Source: Pseudomonas rubra (GTDB lineage: Bacteria > Pseudomonadota > Gammaproteobacteria > Pseudomonadales > Pseudomonadaceae). Taken from it: 64,000 nt of DNA. The stretch covers positions 62,001 to 126,000 of the forward strand of contig NZ_JAMDGZ010000010.1 of NCBI RefSeq assembly GCF_028656935.1. The letters run 5' to 3'. The notes under the pieces were generated by a model. That model did no database searches and was not told where the DNA came from. It saw only the letters and a list, made by a program, of their open reading frames with translations. The translations under genes and the position numbers were made by a program. The stretch's first letter is position 1; the number at the start of each line of letters is the position of its first letter. Below, one piece after another: positions 10,133 to 19,495 of the stretch.

Positions 10133-11146
10133 ATGTCGGCGGTACGCATCGGCCCATACACACTGCAGAACGCCCTGATCCTCGCGCCGATGGCCGGGGT
10201 CACGGATCAGCCATTTCGTCAGCTCTGCCGACGAATGGGTGCAGGCCTGGTGGTGTCGGAGATGGTCAGCAGCGACATGAGCCTGTGGAACAGCCGCAAG
10301 TCGCGCCTGCGCATGATTCACCAGGGTGATCCCGAGCCGCGCTCGGTACAGATCGCCGGCGGTGACGCGCAGATGCTCGCGGCGGCAGCCCGGGCCAACG
10401 TCGAGGCTGGCGCGCAGATCATCGACATCAACATGGGCTGCCCGGCAAAAAAAGTCTGCAACAAGGCTGCAGGCTCTGCTTTATTGAAAGATGAGGCGCT
10501 GGTCAGCGAAATCCTCCACGCGGTGGTTGCCGCCGTGGACGTGCCGGTCACACTGAAGATCCGCACGGGGTGGGACAGGGCCAACAAGAACGGCCTGACG
10601 GTGGCGAGAATCGCCGAACAGGCCGGTATCCAGGCATTGGCTGTACATGGACGCACACGTGCCGACCTCTACACCGGCGAAGCCGAGTACGACACCATCG
10701 CGGCGATCAAACAGGCGGTGTCGATCCCGGTTTTTGCCAACGGCGATATCACTTCGCCCGAAAAGGCTCGATCGGTGCTGGATGCGACCGGAGCCGACGG
10801 CCTGTTGATTGGCCGGGCTGCCCAGGGGCGGCCATGGATCTTTCGCGAGATCGAGCATTACCTGCGTACCGGCGAGAAACTGCCGGCACCGCAGTTGGAC
10901 GAAGTGGAACGAATTCTGCTGGAGCACCTGACCGCGTTGCACGCCTTTTACGGCGATGTGATGGGCGTACGTATCGCCCGCAAGCACGTCGGCTGGTACC
11001 TGGCAACGCTACCGGGCGCCAAGGAGTTTCGCGCCCGGTTCAATCGTTTGGAAGACACGCAAGCGCAGTGCGCCAACGTTCGCGGTTTCTTCAGCGAACG
11101 TGAACAGAGCCTTGAGACAGAGGACGGACAAGGGGTGGCCGCATGA
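10133..11146 (+). CDS. dusB: tRNA-dihydrouridine synthase B
   Basis: FMN enzyme that reduces specific uridines of tRNA to dihydrouridine with NADPH. It has 337 residues: a TIM-barrel domain starting [13 protein letters not shown] with the catalytic cysteine C103 in [19 protein letters not shown], then a C-terminal helical tRNA-binding domain. The gene overlaps the fis start by four bases (ATGA), so the two are translationally coupled. The dusB-fis operon is a classic arrangement in gammaproteobacteria and ties this enzyme to growth-rate control. Confidence 0.96.
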   Translation: MSAVRIGPYTLQNALILAPMAGVTDQPFRQLCRRMGAGLVVSEMVSSDMSLWNSRKSRLRMIHQGDPEPRSVQIAGGDAQMLAAAARANVEAGAQIIDINMGCPAKKVCNKAAGSALLKDEALVSEILHAVVAAVDVPVTLKIRTGWDRANKNGLTVARIAEQAGIQALAVHGRTRADLYTGEAEYDTIAAIKQAVSIPVFANGDITSPEKARSVLDATGADGLLIGRAAQGRPWIFREIEHYLRTGEKLPAPQLDEVERILLEHLTALHAFYGDVMGVRIARKHVGWYLATLPGAKEFRARFNRLEDTQAQCANVRGFFSEREQSLETEDGQGVAA

Positions 11147-11463
11147 CGATGATGACCGAGACTTTAGTGAGTGGAACAACGCCCGTGAGCGACAACGTCA
11201 ACCTGAAACAGCACCTGAATACGCCGAGCGAAGAGGGTCAGACCCTTCGCGGCAGTGTGGAAAAGGCGCTGCACAACTATTTCGCCCATCTGGAGGGCGC
11301 GGCCGTCACGGACGTGTACAACCTGGTGCTCTCGGAAGTCGAAGCGCCGTTGCTCGAAAGCGTAATGAACTACGTCAAGGGCAACCAGACCAAGGCCAGC
11401 GAGCTGCTCGGACTCAACCGCGGCACCTTGCGCAAGAAACTCAAGCAGTACGACTTGCTGTAA
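11143..11463 (+). CDS. fis: Nucleoid-associated DNA-bending protein Fis
   Basis: Homodimeric DNA-bending protein that shapes the nucleoid and activates stable RNA and other growth-linked promoters. It has 106 residues, with the flexible N-terminal arm, the central dimer helices ([10 protein letters not shown] onward) and a C-terminal helix-turn-helix [20 protein letters not shown] that is nearly invariant in the family. The ATG at 11143 lies within the last codons of dusB (ATGA overlap). A second in-frame start further down is possible, but the full [12 protein letters not shown] terminus is the one found in pseudomonads. Confidence 0.98.
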   Translation: MTMMTETLVSGTTPVSDNVNLKQHLNTPSEEGQTLRGSVEKALHNYFAHLEGAAVTDVYNLVLSEVEAPLLESVMNYVKGNQTKASELLGLNRGTLRKKLKQYDLL

Positions 11464-11479
11464 CACGAATCCAATCCAG

Positions 11480-11517
11480 AAAAGGCGGCTCCCATTCGAT
11501 GAGGTCGCCTTTTTTTG
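11480..11517 (+). terminator. Terminator of dusB-fis
   Basis: A hairpin with an AAAGGCG / CGCCTTT stem and an internal imperfect section is followed by seven T residues, 17 bases after the fis stop and before purH. Confidence 0.85.
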
Positions 11518-11542
11518 ACTTCACCGCGTTATGGAATCTGAA

Positions 11543-13150
11543 ATGACCGACCAGACTACCCGCCTGCCGATCCGCCGCGCCTTGATCAGCGTCTCCGACA
11601 AGACCGGGATCCTTGAATTCGCCCGTGAGCTGCAGCAGCTCGGCGTCGAGATCCTGTCCACCGGTGGCACCTTCAAGTTGCTCCAGGACAATGGCGTTGC
11701 CGCGGTGGAAGTTGCCGATTACACCGGCTTCGCCGAAATGATGGACGGCCGGGTCAAAACCCTGCACCCGAAAATCCACGGCGGCATCCTCGGCCGTCGC
11801 GGTACCGACGACGCCATCATGGCCGAGCACGGGATCAAGCCGATCGATCTGGTCGCAGTCAACCTCTACCCGTTCGAAGCCACCATCTCAAAGCCTGGCT
11901 GTGACCTGCCGACCGCCATCGAGAACATCGACATCGGCGGCCCGACCATGGTCCGCTCGGCGGCCAAGAACCACAAAGACGTCGCTATCGTGGTCAACGC
12001 CAGCGACTACGGCCAGGTGCTGGATAACCTCAAGGCCGGCGGTCTGACCTATGCCCAGCGCTTCGACCTGATGCTCAAGGCCTTCGAGCACACCGCTGCC
12101 TACGACGGCATGATCGCCAACTACATGGGCACCGTGAACCAGGCCGCTGACACCCTCAGCACTGAAAGCCGCAGCGAATTCCCGCGCACGTTCAACAGCC
12201 AGTTCATCAAGGCCCAGGAAATGCGCTACGGCGAGAACCCGCACCAGAGCGCGGCGTTCTATGTCGAGGCCAAACCGGCCGAAGCCGGCATCGCTACCGC
12301 CGTGCAGCTGCAGGGCAAAGAGCTGTCGTACAACAACGTGGCGGACACCGACGCCGCGCTGGAATGCGTGAAGAGCTTCGTCAAACCGGCCTGCGTCATC
12401 GTCAAGCACGCCAACCCGTGCGGCGTGGCGGTCAGCCCGGACGCTGAAGGCGGCATCCGCCAGGCGTACGAACTGGCCTACGCAACCGATACCGAGTCGG
12501 CCTTCGGCGGCATCATTGCCTTCAACCGCGAGCTGGACGCTGAAACCGCCAAGGCCATCGTCGAGCGTCAGTTCGTCGAAGTCATCATCGCCCCGAGCGT
12601 CAGCGACGCAGCCCGCGCTGTCGTCGCAGCCAAGGCCAACGTACGCCTGCTGACCTGCGGCGAGTGGTCGGCTGAGCGCGCCGCTGCCTGGGACTTCAAG
12701 CGCGTCACCGGTGGCCTGCTGGTGCAGAGCCGCGACATCGGCATGATCACCGCAGGCGACCTGAAAGTGGTTACCCAGCGCGCGCCGAGCGAGCAGGAAA
12801 TCAACGACCTGATCTTCGCCTGGAAAGTGGCCAAGTTCGTCAAATCCAACGCCATCGTCTACGCCAAGAACCGTCAGACCATCGGTGTCGGTGCCGGCCA
12901 GATGAGCCGCGTCAACTCCGCCCGCATTGCAGCGTTCAAGGCCGAGCATGCTGGCCTGCAGGTACAGGGCGCGGTCATGGCTTCGGATGCGTTCTTCCCG
13001 TTCCGTGATGGCATCGACAACGCAGCCAAGGTCGGTATCACTGCGGTGATCCAGCCAGGTGGTTCGATGCGTGACGCCGAAGTCATCGCTGCCGCTGACG
13101 AGGCCGGCATTGCCATGGTCTTCACCGGCATGCGTCACTTCCGTCACTGA
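11543..13150 (+). CDS. purH: Bifunctional AICAR formyltransferase/IMP cyclohydrolase
   Basis: Catalyses the last two steps of IMP synthesis: formyl transfer from 10-formyl-tetrahydrofolate to AICAR, then ring closure. It has 535 residues. The N-terminal MGS-like IMP cyclohydrolase domain covers about 1-135 ([17 protein letters not shown] and STGGTFKLL), and the AICAR transformylase domain fills the rest, with KHANPCGVA holding the catalytic Lys-His pair and [13 protein letters not shown]. The ATG at 11543 gives the usual family length; the ATG at 11531 would add four residues. It lies upstream of purD with a REP pair between, as in other pseudomonads. Confidence 0.97.
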   Translation: MTDQTTRLPIRRALISVSDKTGILEFARELQQLGVEILSTGGTFKLLQDNGVAAVEVADYTGFAEMMDGRVKTLHPKIHGGILGRRGTDDAIMAEHGIKPIDLVAVNLYPFEATISKPGCDLPTAIENIDIGGPTMVRSAAKNHKDVAIVVNASDYGQVLDNLKAGGLTYAQRFDLMLKAFEHTAAYDGMIANYMGTVNQAADTLSTESRSEFPRTFNSQFIKAQEMRYGENPHQSAAFYVEAKPAEAGIATAVQLQGKELSYNNVADTDAALECVKSFVKPACVIVKHANPCGVAVSPDAEGGIRQAYELAYATDTESAFGGIIAFNRELDAETAKAIVERQFVEVIIAPSVSDAARAVVAAKANVRLLTCGEWSAERAAAWDFKRVTGGLLVQSRDIGMITAGDLKVVTQRAPSEQEINDLIFAWKVAKFVKSNAIVYAKNRQTIGVGAGQMSRVNSARIAAFKAEHAGLQVQGAVMASDAFFPFRDGIDNAAKVGITAVIQPGGSMRDAEVIAAADEAGIAMVFTGMRHFRH

Positions 13151-13173
13151 TACCAGGACCTGGTGCCAGGCTC

Positions 13174-13245
13174 TGTGGGAGCGGGCTTGACCCGCGATTG
13201 CGATCTGTCAGTTACAGCGCATCGCGGGGCAAGCCCGCTCCCACA
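13174..13245. repeat. REP inverted pair between purH and purD
   Basis: Left copy TGTGGGAGCGGGCTTGACC and right copy GGCAAGCCCGCTCCCACA face each other across about 35 bases. The left copy has an A where the consensus has C in the loop-side arm (TTGACCC for TTGCCCC). It may act as a processing or stabilising element between purH and purD. Confidence 0.9.
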
Positions 13246-13295
13246 AGAGCCCCGCCTACCAGCATTATCCGAATTAGCTTCATCGAGGTTTTGAC

Positions 13296-14591
13296 ATGAA
13301 AGTTTTGATTATCGGTAGCGGCGGTCGTGAACACGCCCTGGCCTGGAAAGTCGCTCAGGACCCTCGGGTCGAGAAAGTCTTCGTGGCCCCAGGCAACGCC
13401 GGCACCGCCACCGAAGCCAAGTGCGAGAACGTCGACATCGACGTCAGCGCCCTGGAGCAACTGGCCGATTTCGCCGAAAAGAATGTCGCCCTGACCATCG
13501 TCGGCCCTGAAGGTCCGCTGGTTGCCGGTGTCGTCGACTTGTTCCGCAGCCGCGGCCTGGACTGCTTTGGCCCGACCAAGGGCGCTGCCCAGCTGGAAGG
13601 CTCCAAAGCGTTCACCAAGGACTTCCTGGCCCGCCACAAGATCCCGACTGCCGACTACCAGAACTTCACTGAGATCGAGCCTGCACTGGCCTATCTGCGT
13701 GAAAAAGGCGCGCCGATCGTGATCAAGGCCGACGGCCTGGCCGCCGGTAAAGGCGTGATCGTTGCCATGACCCTGGCCGAAGCCGAAGAGGCCGTACGCG
13801 ACATGCTCGCTGGCAACGCCTTCGGTGACGCAGGTTCGCGCGTGGTGATCGAGGAATTCCTCGACGGCGAAGAAGCCAGCTTCATTGTCATGGTCGACGG
13901 CCACAACGTCCTGCCAATGGCCACCAGCCAGGATCACAAACGCGTTGGCGACGGCGACACCGGCCCCAACACCGGCGGCATGGGCGCTTACTCTCCAGCG
14001 CCAGTGGTCACCGCCCAAGTGCATCAGCGCGTCATGGACCTGGTGATCTGGCCAACCGTGCGCGGCATGGCTGAAGAAGGCAACGTCTACACCGGTTTCC
14101 TCTATGCAGGCCTGATGATCGACAAGGCCGGCAACCCGAAAGTCATCGAGTTCAACTGCCGCTTCGGCGACCCGGAAACCCAGCCGGTCATGCTGCGCCT
14201 GGAATCGAGCCTGGTGCTGCTGATCGAAGCGGCTTTCGCCAAGGCCCTGGACAAGGTCGAAGCACAGTGGGATCCGCGTCCGAGCCTGGGCGTGGTCCTG
14301 GCTGCCGGCGGCTACCCTGGCGACTATAGCAAAGGCGCTGCGATCAACGGCCTGGACGCTGCAGCGAAGCTGGAAGGCAAAGTCTTCCACGCCGGTACCG
14401 CACTCAAGGACGGCGTGGTGGTTGCCACCGGCGGCCGCGTACTCTGTGCCACGGCCATGGGCAGCAGCGTCGAATCCGCCCAGCAACAAGCCTACCGCCT
14501 GGCTGCCGAGATCAACTGGCAAGGCAGCTTCTACCGCAAGGACATCGGCTACCGTGCCATTGCCCGCGAGCGCGGTGAACATCAGCAGTAA
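13296..14591 (+). CDS. purD: Phosphoribosylamine-glycine ligase (GAR synthetase)
   Basis: ATP-grasp ligase joining glycine to 5-phosphoribosylamine in the second step of purine synthesis. It has 431 residues: N-terminal domain (MKVLIIGSGGREHALAWK), ATP-grasp core with KADGLAAGKGVIVA and VIEEFLDGEEASFIVMVDG, and EFNCRFGDPETQPVM with metal and ATP ligands, then a C-terminal domain. No motif is missing. It is followed by 135 bases of GC-rich spacer before retS. Confidence 0.97.
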   Translation: MKVLIIGSGGREHALAWKVAQDPRVEKVFVAPGNAGTATEAKCENVDIDVSALEQLADFAEKNVALTIVGPEGPLVAGVVDLFRSRGLDCFGPTKGAAQLEGSKAFTKDFLARHKIPTADYQNFTEIEPALAYLREKGAPIVIKADGLAAGKGVIVAMTLAEAEEAVRDMLAGNAFGDAGSRVVIEEFLDGEEASFIVMVDGHNVLPMATSQDHKRVGDGDTGPNTGGMGAYSPAPVVTAQVHQRVMDLVIWPTVRGMAEEGNVYTGFLYAGLMIDKAGNPKVIEFNCRFGDPETQPVMLRLESSLVLLIEAAFAKALDKVEAQWDPRPSLGVVLAAGGYPGDYSKGAAINGLDAAAKLEGKVFHAGTALKDGVVVATGGRVLCATAMGSSVESAQQQAYRLAAEINWQGSFYRKDIGYRAIARERGEHQQ

Positions 14592-14726
14592 AATAGCGCC
14601 AGTGGGCAGCGCCGCGGCAAGCGTCCTGCCCCCGGCTCGTCGACAGGGCCCGCCACGGGCCTTGCCTTCGGCTTGGCCCGCCGCGCATAGTTATCATCCG
14701 GCATTTAGCTAAGAAGGGATTTCGTC

Positions 14727-17498
14727 GTGCGTTGGCTCAGGATCGCCATTGGCCTTACCGTCAGCTTGCTGACCCTGCTCTGCTTGTTCCCGGCTGCGGC
14801 CGAACAAGGCAGTGGCTGGGCGGTTTTGCTCGACGACCAGGCCAGCCTGCATCTGAGCGACATACGTTCCGAGCGCTACCGCAACCAGTTCAGCCCCCTC
14901 GAACTCAACGAACTCAACGCCGCCACGCCCGACCAGGCGCTGTGGCTGCACTACCGCCTGGAACCCGGGCAGCAGGAAAAACTGCTGCGGGTCTTCGCCC
15001 CCGACCTGTCGCGCCTTGACCTCTATGCCCTTGAGGGCGACCGGCTGATCAAGCAGATCCACAGTGGTCGGCAGAACGACAGCGGCACCCCGTACCTGCG
15101 CAGCAGTGACCATGTGCTGGCGTTGCCCAACAGCCCGACAACCCTGGACGTCTACCTGCGCCTGGTTTCGGAGCATCAGTTGCGCCCGGCCATCAGCCTG
15201 GAGTCCGCCGCCCATGCCGCTGCCGACCAGCGCCAGCCACTGTTCTTCGGCCTGTTGTTCGGCTGCCTGCTGATGCTGATGCTGCACAACCTGATCCGCT
15301 ATGCCTATTCGCGCTCCAGCACCAGCCTGGCGCTGGCGGTCTACCACGGGCTGATGCTGCTCAGTGCGCTGATCCTGCTCAACCTCAGCGGCCCCTGGTG
15401 GAGCCTCTGGCATTCGGCGCAAACACCGGCGGCCTACCTCACCGCTTTGTTGGCGTCACTGGCCGGCCTGACCTTCACCCTGCGCTTCTTCAAGCCTTGT
15501 GAACAACCGCGCCTGAGCCGCCTGCTGCAAGTGGAAATGCTGGTGGTGACGCTGTGCGGCCTGTTGCTGCTGTTCGTCGACACCCTGCCGCTGAACCTGA
15601 TGACCTACGGCTTGATGGCCCTGAGCACCTTGAGCATGCTGCTGGTGGCCAGCTACCATTGGCACAAGGGCTATGCCCCGGCGCGACTGTTTGCCCTGGC
15701 CATGCTGGCGTTCAACATCGGCTGCCTGCTGGTCTTGCCGGCCCTGCTCGGCCTGACCCGCACGCCGACCCAATGGCTGTTGTTCATTCTGCTGGGGCTG
15801 ACCAGCGTCAGCGGCCTGTTGCTAAACCTTGCAGTCAGTGAACGCTTGCGGCGCATCAGCGAGGAGCGCTTCAGCGCCAGCCGCGAACTGGCGGCCAGCA
15901 ACGCCGAAATCAACGCCAAGGCCGAGTTTCTGGCCAAGATCAGCCATGAAATCCGCACGCCCATGAACGGCGTACTGGGCATGACTGAGCTGCTGCTCGG
16001 CACGCCGCTGTCGGTCAAGCAACGCGACTACGTGCAGACTATCCACAGCGCCGGCAACGAGCTGCTGACCCTGATCAACGAGATCCTCGACATCTCCAAG
16101 CTCGAATCCGGGCAGATCGAGCTAGACGATGTGCAGTTCGACCTCAATGCCTTGATCGAAGATTGCCTGAACATCTTCCGGGCCAAAGCCGAACAGCAGA
16201 ACATCGAACTGATCAGTTTCACCCAGCCACAGGTACCGCGCGTCATCAGCGGTGACCCGACCCGCCTGCGCCAGGCCCTGTTGAGCCTGCTGGAAAACGC
16301 CCTGAAGAAGACCGACCACGGCGAGATTCTGCTGGTGGTCGCCCTCGACCAGCGCGGTGACAGCCCACGCCTGCGCATTGCCGTGCAAGACAGTGGCGAG
16401 CCGATTGCCCCGGGGGAGCGTGAAGCACTGTTGCAGGCCGAGCTGCACAGCAAGCATTTCCTCTCCAGCAACAAGCTCGGCGGCCACCTGGGGCTGGTGA
16501 TTGCCAAACAGTTGATCACGCTGATGCACGGCGAATTCGGCATCAAGACCAGCCACAGCATGGGCAACACCCTGTGGATGACCCTGCCGCTAGACGCCCA
16601 GCGCCTCGAACAACCGCCTACCGATCTCGACGGCCCGCTGCGCGGCGCTCGCGTGCTGGTGGTGGACGACAACGACACGTGCCGCAAGGTCCTGGTACAG
16701 CAGTGCAGCGCCTGGGGCATGAATGTCAGCGCCGTGCCGTCGGGCAAGGAGGCCTTGGCCCTGCTGCGCACCAAGGCGCACCTGCGTGACTATTTCGACG
16801 CCGTGCTGCTCGACCAGAACATGCCCGGCATGACTGGCATGCAACTGGCCGCGAAGATCAAGGAAGACCCGAGCCTCAACCACGACATCCTGCTGATCAT
16901 GCTCACCGGCATCAGCAATGCGCCGAGCAAAATCATCGCGCGCAATGCCGGAGTCAAACGCATCCTCGCCAAGCCCGTGGCCGGATACACCCTCAAGACC
17001 ACCCTGGCCGAAGAGCTCGCCCAGCGCAGCAAAGGCCAACCGAGCATCCCGCTGCAGGCCAACCTGTCGACGCCGCTGAACCTGCCCAGCGACTTCCGCA
17101 TTCTGGTCGCCGAAGACAACAGCATTTCGACCAAGGTCATTCGCGGCATGCTGGGCAAGCTCAGCCTGGAGCCAGACACCGCCAGCAATGGCGAAGAGGC
17201 CTTGCAGGCGATGAAGGCCAACCATTACGACCTGGTCCTGATGGACTGCGAAATGCCGGTGCTCGATGGTTTCTCGGCCACCCAGCAACTGCGCATCTGG
17301 GAAGTCAGCAACCAGCGCCGGCGCACGCCGGTGGTCGCCCTGACCGCGCACATCCTCGCCGAACACAAGGAGCGCGCGCGCCTGGCCGGCATGGATGGAC
17401 ACATGTCCAAGCCGGTAGAGTTGTCGCAATTGCGTGAGTTGATTGAACATTGGGTGGCACGTCGCGAAGCCCAATCAAGTCAGATTCCAACCCAGTAA
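14727..17498 (+). CDS. retS: Hybrid sensor kinase RetS (7TMR-DISM, HisKA, HATPase, two REC)
   Basis: Membrane hybrid sensor that in P. aeruginosa inhibits GacS and so switches between acute and sessile lifestyles through the RsmY/RsmZ-RsmA pathway. GTG start at 14727 after AAGAAGGG. The 923 residues show a signal peptide, a periplasmic DISMED2 carbohydrate-like sensor (about 30-160), seven membrane helices (about 175-375), a HisKA box with H407 in SHEIRTPMNG, a degenerate HATPase domain (the G1 motif reads DSGEP instead of DxGxG, as in known RetS), REC1 with D696 in LLDQNMPG and REC2 with D840 in LMDCEMP. The neighbours purD upstream and urt genes further down agree with PA4856. Confidence 0.95.
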   Translation: MRWLRIAIGLTVSLLTLLCLFPAAAEQGSGWAVLLDDQASLHLSDIRSERYRNQFSPLELNELNAATPDQALWLHYRLEPGQQEKLLRVFAPDLSRLDLYALEGDRLIKQIHSGRQNDSGTPYLRSSDHVLALPNSPTTLDVYLRLVSEHQLRPAISLESAAHAAADQRQPLFFGLLFGCLLMLMLHNLIRYAYSRSSTSLALAVYHGLMLLSALILLNLSGPWWSLWHSAQTPAAYLTALLASLAGLTFTLRFFKPCEQPRLSRLLQVEMLVVTLCGLLLLFVDTLPLNLMTYGLMALSTLSMLLVASYHWHKGYAPARLFALAMLAFNIGCLLVLPALLGLTRTPTQWLLFILLGLTSVSGLLLNLAVSERLRRISEERFSASRELAASNAEINAKAEFLAKISHEIRTPMNGVLGMTELLLGTPLSVKQRDYVQTIHSAGNELLTLINEILDISKLESGQIELDDVQFDLNALIEDCLNIFRAKAEQQNIELISFTQPQVPRVISGDPTRLRQALLSLLENALKKTDHGEILLVVALDQRGDSPRLRIAVQDSGEPIAPGEREALLQAELHSKHFLSSNKLGGHLGLVIAKQLITLMHGEFGIKTSHSMGNTLWMTLPLDAQRLEQPPTDLDGPLRGARVLVVDDNDTCRKVLVQQCSAWGMNVSAVPSGKEALALLRTKAHLRDYFDAVLLDQNMPGMTGMQLAAKIKEDPSLNHDILLIMLTGISNAPSKIIARNAGVKRILAKPVAGYTLKTTLAEELAQRSKGQPSIPLQANLSTPLNLPSDFRILVAEDNSISTKVIRGMLGKLSLEPDTASNGEEALQAMKANHYDLVLMDCEMPVLDGFSATQQLRIWEVSNQRRRTPVVALTAHILAEHKERARLAGMDGHMSKPVELSQLRELIEHWVARREAQSSQIPTQ

Positions 17499-17542
17499 TT
17501 CGCATACACTTGCCTCACTCCCCTTAGACGCGAGCCTCGACC

Positions 17543-18139
17543 ATGCTCCATGAGTTGTTCAGCGTGTACCTGAAAATGCTCGTGCTCTACAGCCCGTTCT
17601 TTGTGCTTTCCTGCTTTATCAGCCTGACCCGCGGCTACTCCAGCAAGGAGCGTAAGCAACTGGCCTGGCGTGTCGCGATCGCCGTGCTGGTGGCCAGCAT
17701 CCTGCTGTACCTGTTCGGCAGAGCGATCTTCGGTATTTTCGGGATTACCGTCGACGCCTTTCGCATTGGCGCCGGCAGCGTGCTGTTCATCTCCGCGCTG
17801 GGCATGGCCCAGGGCAAATCGGCGGTGCAGACCGACAACGTCCAGCAGGACGTGACCATCGTGCCGCTGACCATCCCCCTGACGGTCGGCCCCGGCACCA
17901 TCGGTGCGCTGTTGGTGATGGGGGTGGGGCAGCCGCACTGGGACGACAAACTGCTGGCCATCGTCAGTATCGCCCTGGCCAGCTTTACCGTGGGCCTGGT
18001 GTTGTACCTGTCGAACCGCATCGAGCGGATTCTCGGTGATCAGGGCTTGCAGATCGTCAGCCGGCTGATGGGGCTGTTTGTCTGCGCCCTGGCGGCGCAG
18101 ATCATCTTCACCGGGATCAAGGGTTATTTGGTGCCCTAG
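17543..18139 (+). CDS. MarC family integral membrane protein
   Basis: Protein of 198 residues made almost entirely of six predicted membrane helices, with the MarC/UPF0056 signature VPLTIPLTVGPGTIGALLVMG in the middle. The family has no agreed function; the old link to multiple antibiotic resistance was not confirmed for MarC. It starts 45 bases after retS and could be cotranscribed with it. Its stop codon overlaps the stop of the convergent minus-strand gene by three bases (18137-18139 against 18136-18138, both TAG). Confidence 0.88.
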   Translation: MLHELFSVYLKMLVLYSPFFVLSCFISLTRGYSSKERKQLAWRVAIAVLVASILLYLFGRAIFGIFGITVDAFRIGAGSVLFISALGMAQGKSAVQTDNVQQDVTIVPLTIPLTVGPGTIGALLVMGVGQPHWDDKLLAIVSIALASFTVGLVLYLSNRIERILGDQGLQIVSRLMGLFVCALAAQIIFTGIKGYLVP

Positions 18140-18759
18140 AGCTGCAACTCGAGGATCTCCCGCACGCTGACCGCCTGCAGGCTTCGTTCTACCTTGCTTC
18201 TGAACTGTTGATCGAACAGGCGGGTGTTGAAGCGCACCAGCTCGGCCATGAATCGCTGCTGCCTGCGCTTTCTGAACAGAAAACCGGCACTGACCTGCGA
18301 CTGCTCAAGCACCTCGTGATACAGCACCATGTCCACCGAGCCGTTGCTGGCCGGTGCACACGGCAACAGCTGAAACAGCCCATGCTGGCGTGTTCGTTGC
18401 TCAAAATGCAGCAAGGCCCCGGTGTCTCGCTTGAGCGCCTGCAATGCCAGCTCGGTCGACTGCGCATATTGGCTGCCAGCGACAGCCGAGATGGCCTTGA
18501 GTGCGCTATCGACTATCTCCGATCGCTCGTTACCCGGCCAATGCACCTCTCTGGGTGGTACCGCGTCCCACCCATAATATTTCAGCTTGTTCTTGTAGTA
18601 GCTGTACCAGTCTTCAACCTGGCCCTGCTCATGAACGAACTGCGTTTCCCGCTCGGCTTGCAGCACTGCCAGCGTCACCGAACCGCGCTGCGCCGGCGTC
18701 AGGCCGGGCATGAACGACATAAGGCCTGCACCAATCACTGCCGCCTGCTGGTTACTCAT
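18136..18759 (-). CDS. Unknown protein, third gene of a tandem paralogue operon
   Basis: I do not recognise this 207-residue protein. It has no signal peptide and no clear membrane helix. Its N-terminal third shares a spaced motif with the two upstream genes: F16-x2-G19-x5-R25, then W51-x11-G63-W64. Its C terminus (FN at 177-178, then an amphipathic helix rich in Arg, Glu and Gln) resembles that of the first gene. The ATG at 18759 was chosen because AAGGAGGTGATC, a 12-base match to the anti-Shine-Dalgarno, lies directly before it; an upstream in-frame ATG at 18822 lies inside the previous gene. It overlaps that gene by eight bases (ATGAGTAA). Confidence 0.8.
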   Translation of the reverse strand: MSNQQAAVIGAGLMSFMPGLTPAQRGSVTLAVLQAERETQFVHEQGQVEDWYSYYKNKLKYYGWDAVPPREVHWPGNERSEIVDSALKAISAVAGSQYAQSTELALQALKRDTGALLHFEQRTRQHGLFQLLPCAPASNGSVDMVLYHEVLEQSQVSAGFLFRKRRQQRFMAELVRFNTRLFDQQFRSKVERSLQAVSVREILELQL

Positions 18760-19435
18760 GATCACCTCCTTGTACATCGCCAGGGTTGGACAGGTAGAGT
18801 TGTTCTTGCTGCTTGCGCTCAATCAGCACTCGCAACTGGGCACGTCGCGGTTCGAACTGCTGCTCATCCAGCTGCGCCGACAGACCCTTGACGAGAATTT
18901 CCCCCTGCAGTGCTCCCGCAAGCAATGGCCGCTCGATGCCGACCTGCTCCAGCGCTGCCGAGGTCTGCAAGGCAATACTGCACAAGTGGACCTGCGGACC
19001 GGGCTGAACCAGGCCAATCTCCAGGGCAACCCGTGTGCCGCACGCATGCCCCTGGAAAGTAAAACTACGAAAAGCGTCCAGGCTGCTCTGCGCGCCCTGC
19101 AAGGTGGCCAGGCCTCGTTCAATGATGCTGTCGGCGCTCGCGCACTGACTGTCCAGCCACAGGCGCAACGGCTGGCTGGGCGCCAGCACCGAGCGGGCGC
19201 TTGCAGACTGAGCATCATGAAAGAACTGGGTGATGAGCCAGCCACAGGCTGACAGCTCCTTGCGGTACTGCCCATACCATGACGGATAAAGCAAAAAGCG
19301 CGACCCCACGACCTTGTTGGCGCGCAACTGGGAGTACAGCAGTGAATCGAGTACCGCCTGACGTTGCCCAGGCGGTACCCCGGGCGCGAACAGCAGCAGG
19401 GTGCCTCCGGCCGTCCATACCGAGTAGTCGTCCAT
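18752..19435 (-). CDS. Unknown protein, second gene of a tandem paralogue operon
   Basis: I do not recognise this 227-residue protein. It carries the motif shared with its neighbours at the same spacing as in the third gene: F16-x2-G19-x5-R25, then W53-x11-G65-W66 (with SWYGQYRKELSACGW). The C-terminal third is rich in Gln, Glu and Arg and ends GDVQGGDHE; the DNA of that tail doubles as the ribosome binding site of the next gene. The ATG at 19435 has AAGGA eight bases upstream and aligns with the start of the third gene; ATGs at 19441 and 19444 are too close to that site. No signal peptide is visible. Confidence 0.78.
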   Translation of the reverse strand: MDDYSVWTAGGTLLLFAPGVPPGQRQAVLDSLLYSQLRANKVVGSRFLLYPSWYGQYRKELSACGWLITQFFHDAQSASARSVLAPSQPLRLWLDSQCASADSIIERGLATLQGAQSSLDAFRSFTFQGHACGTRVALEIGLVQPGPQVHLCSIALQTSAALEQVGIERPLLAGALQGEILVKGLSAQLDEQQFEPRRAQLRVLIERKQQEQLYLSNPGDVQGGDHE

Positions 19436-19495
19436 TTCCATCATCCTTGTTACCGAAATGGCAAGGTGGCTCGACGGGCGAGCCACCCAGAGCGG

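Noticed and set aside
11888..13147. 419-codon open frame on the minus strand opposite purH
   Set aside because: Shadow of purH with no recognisable domain and no ribosome site.
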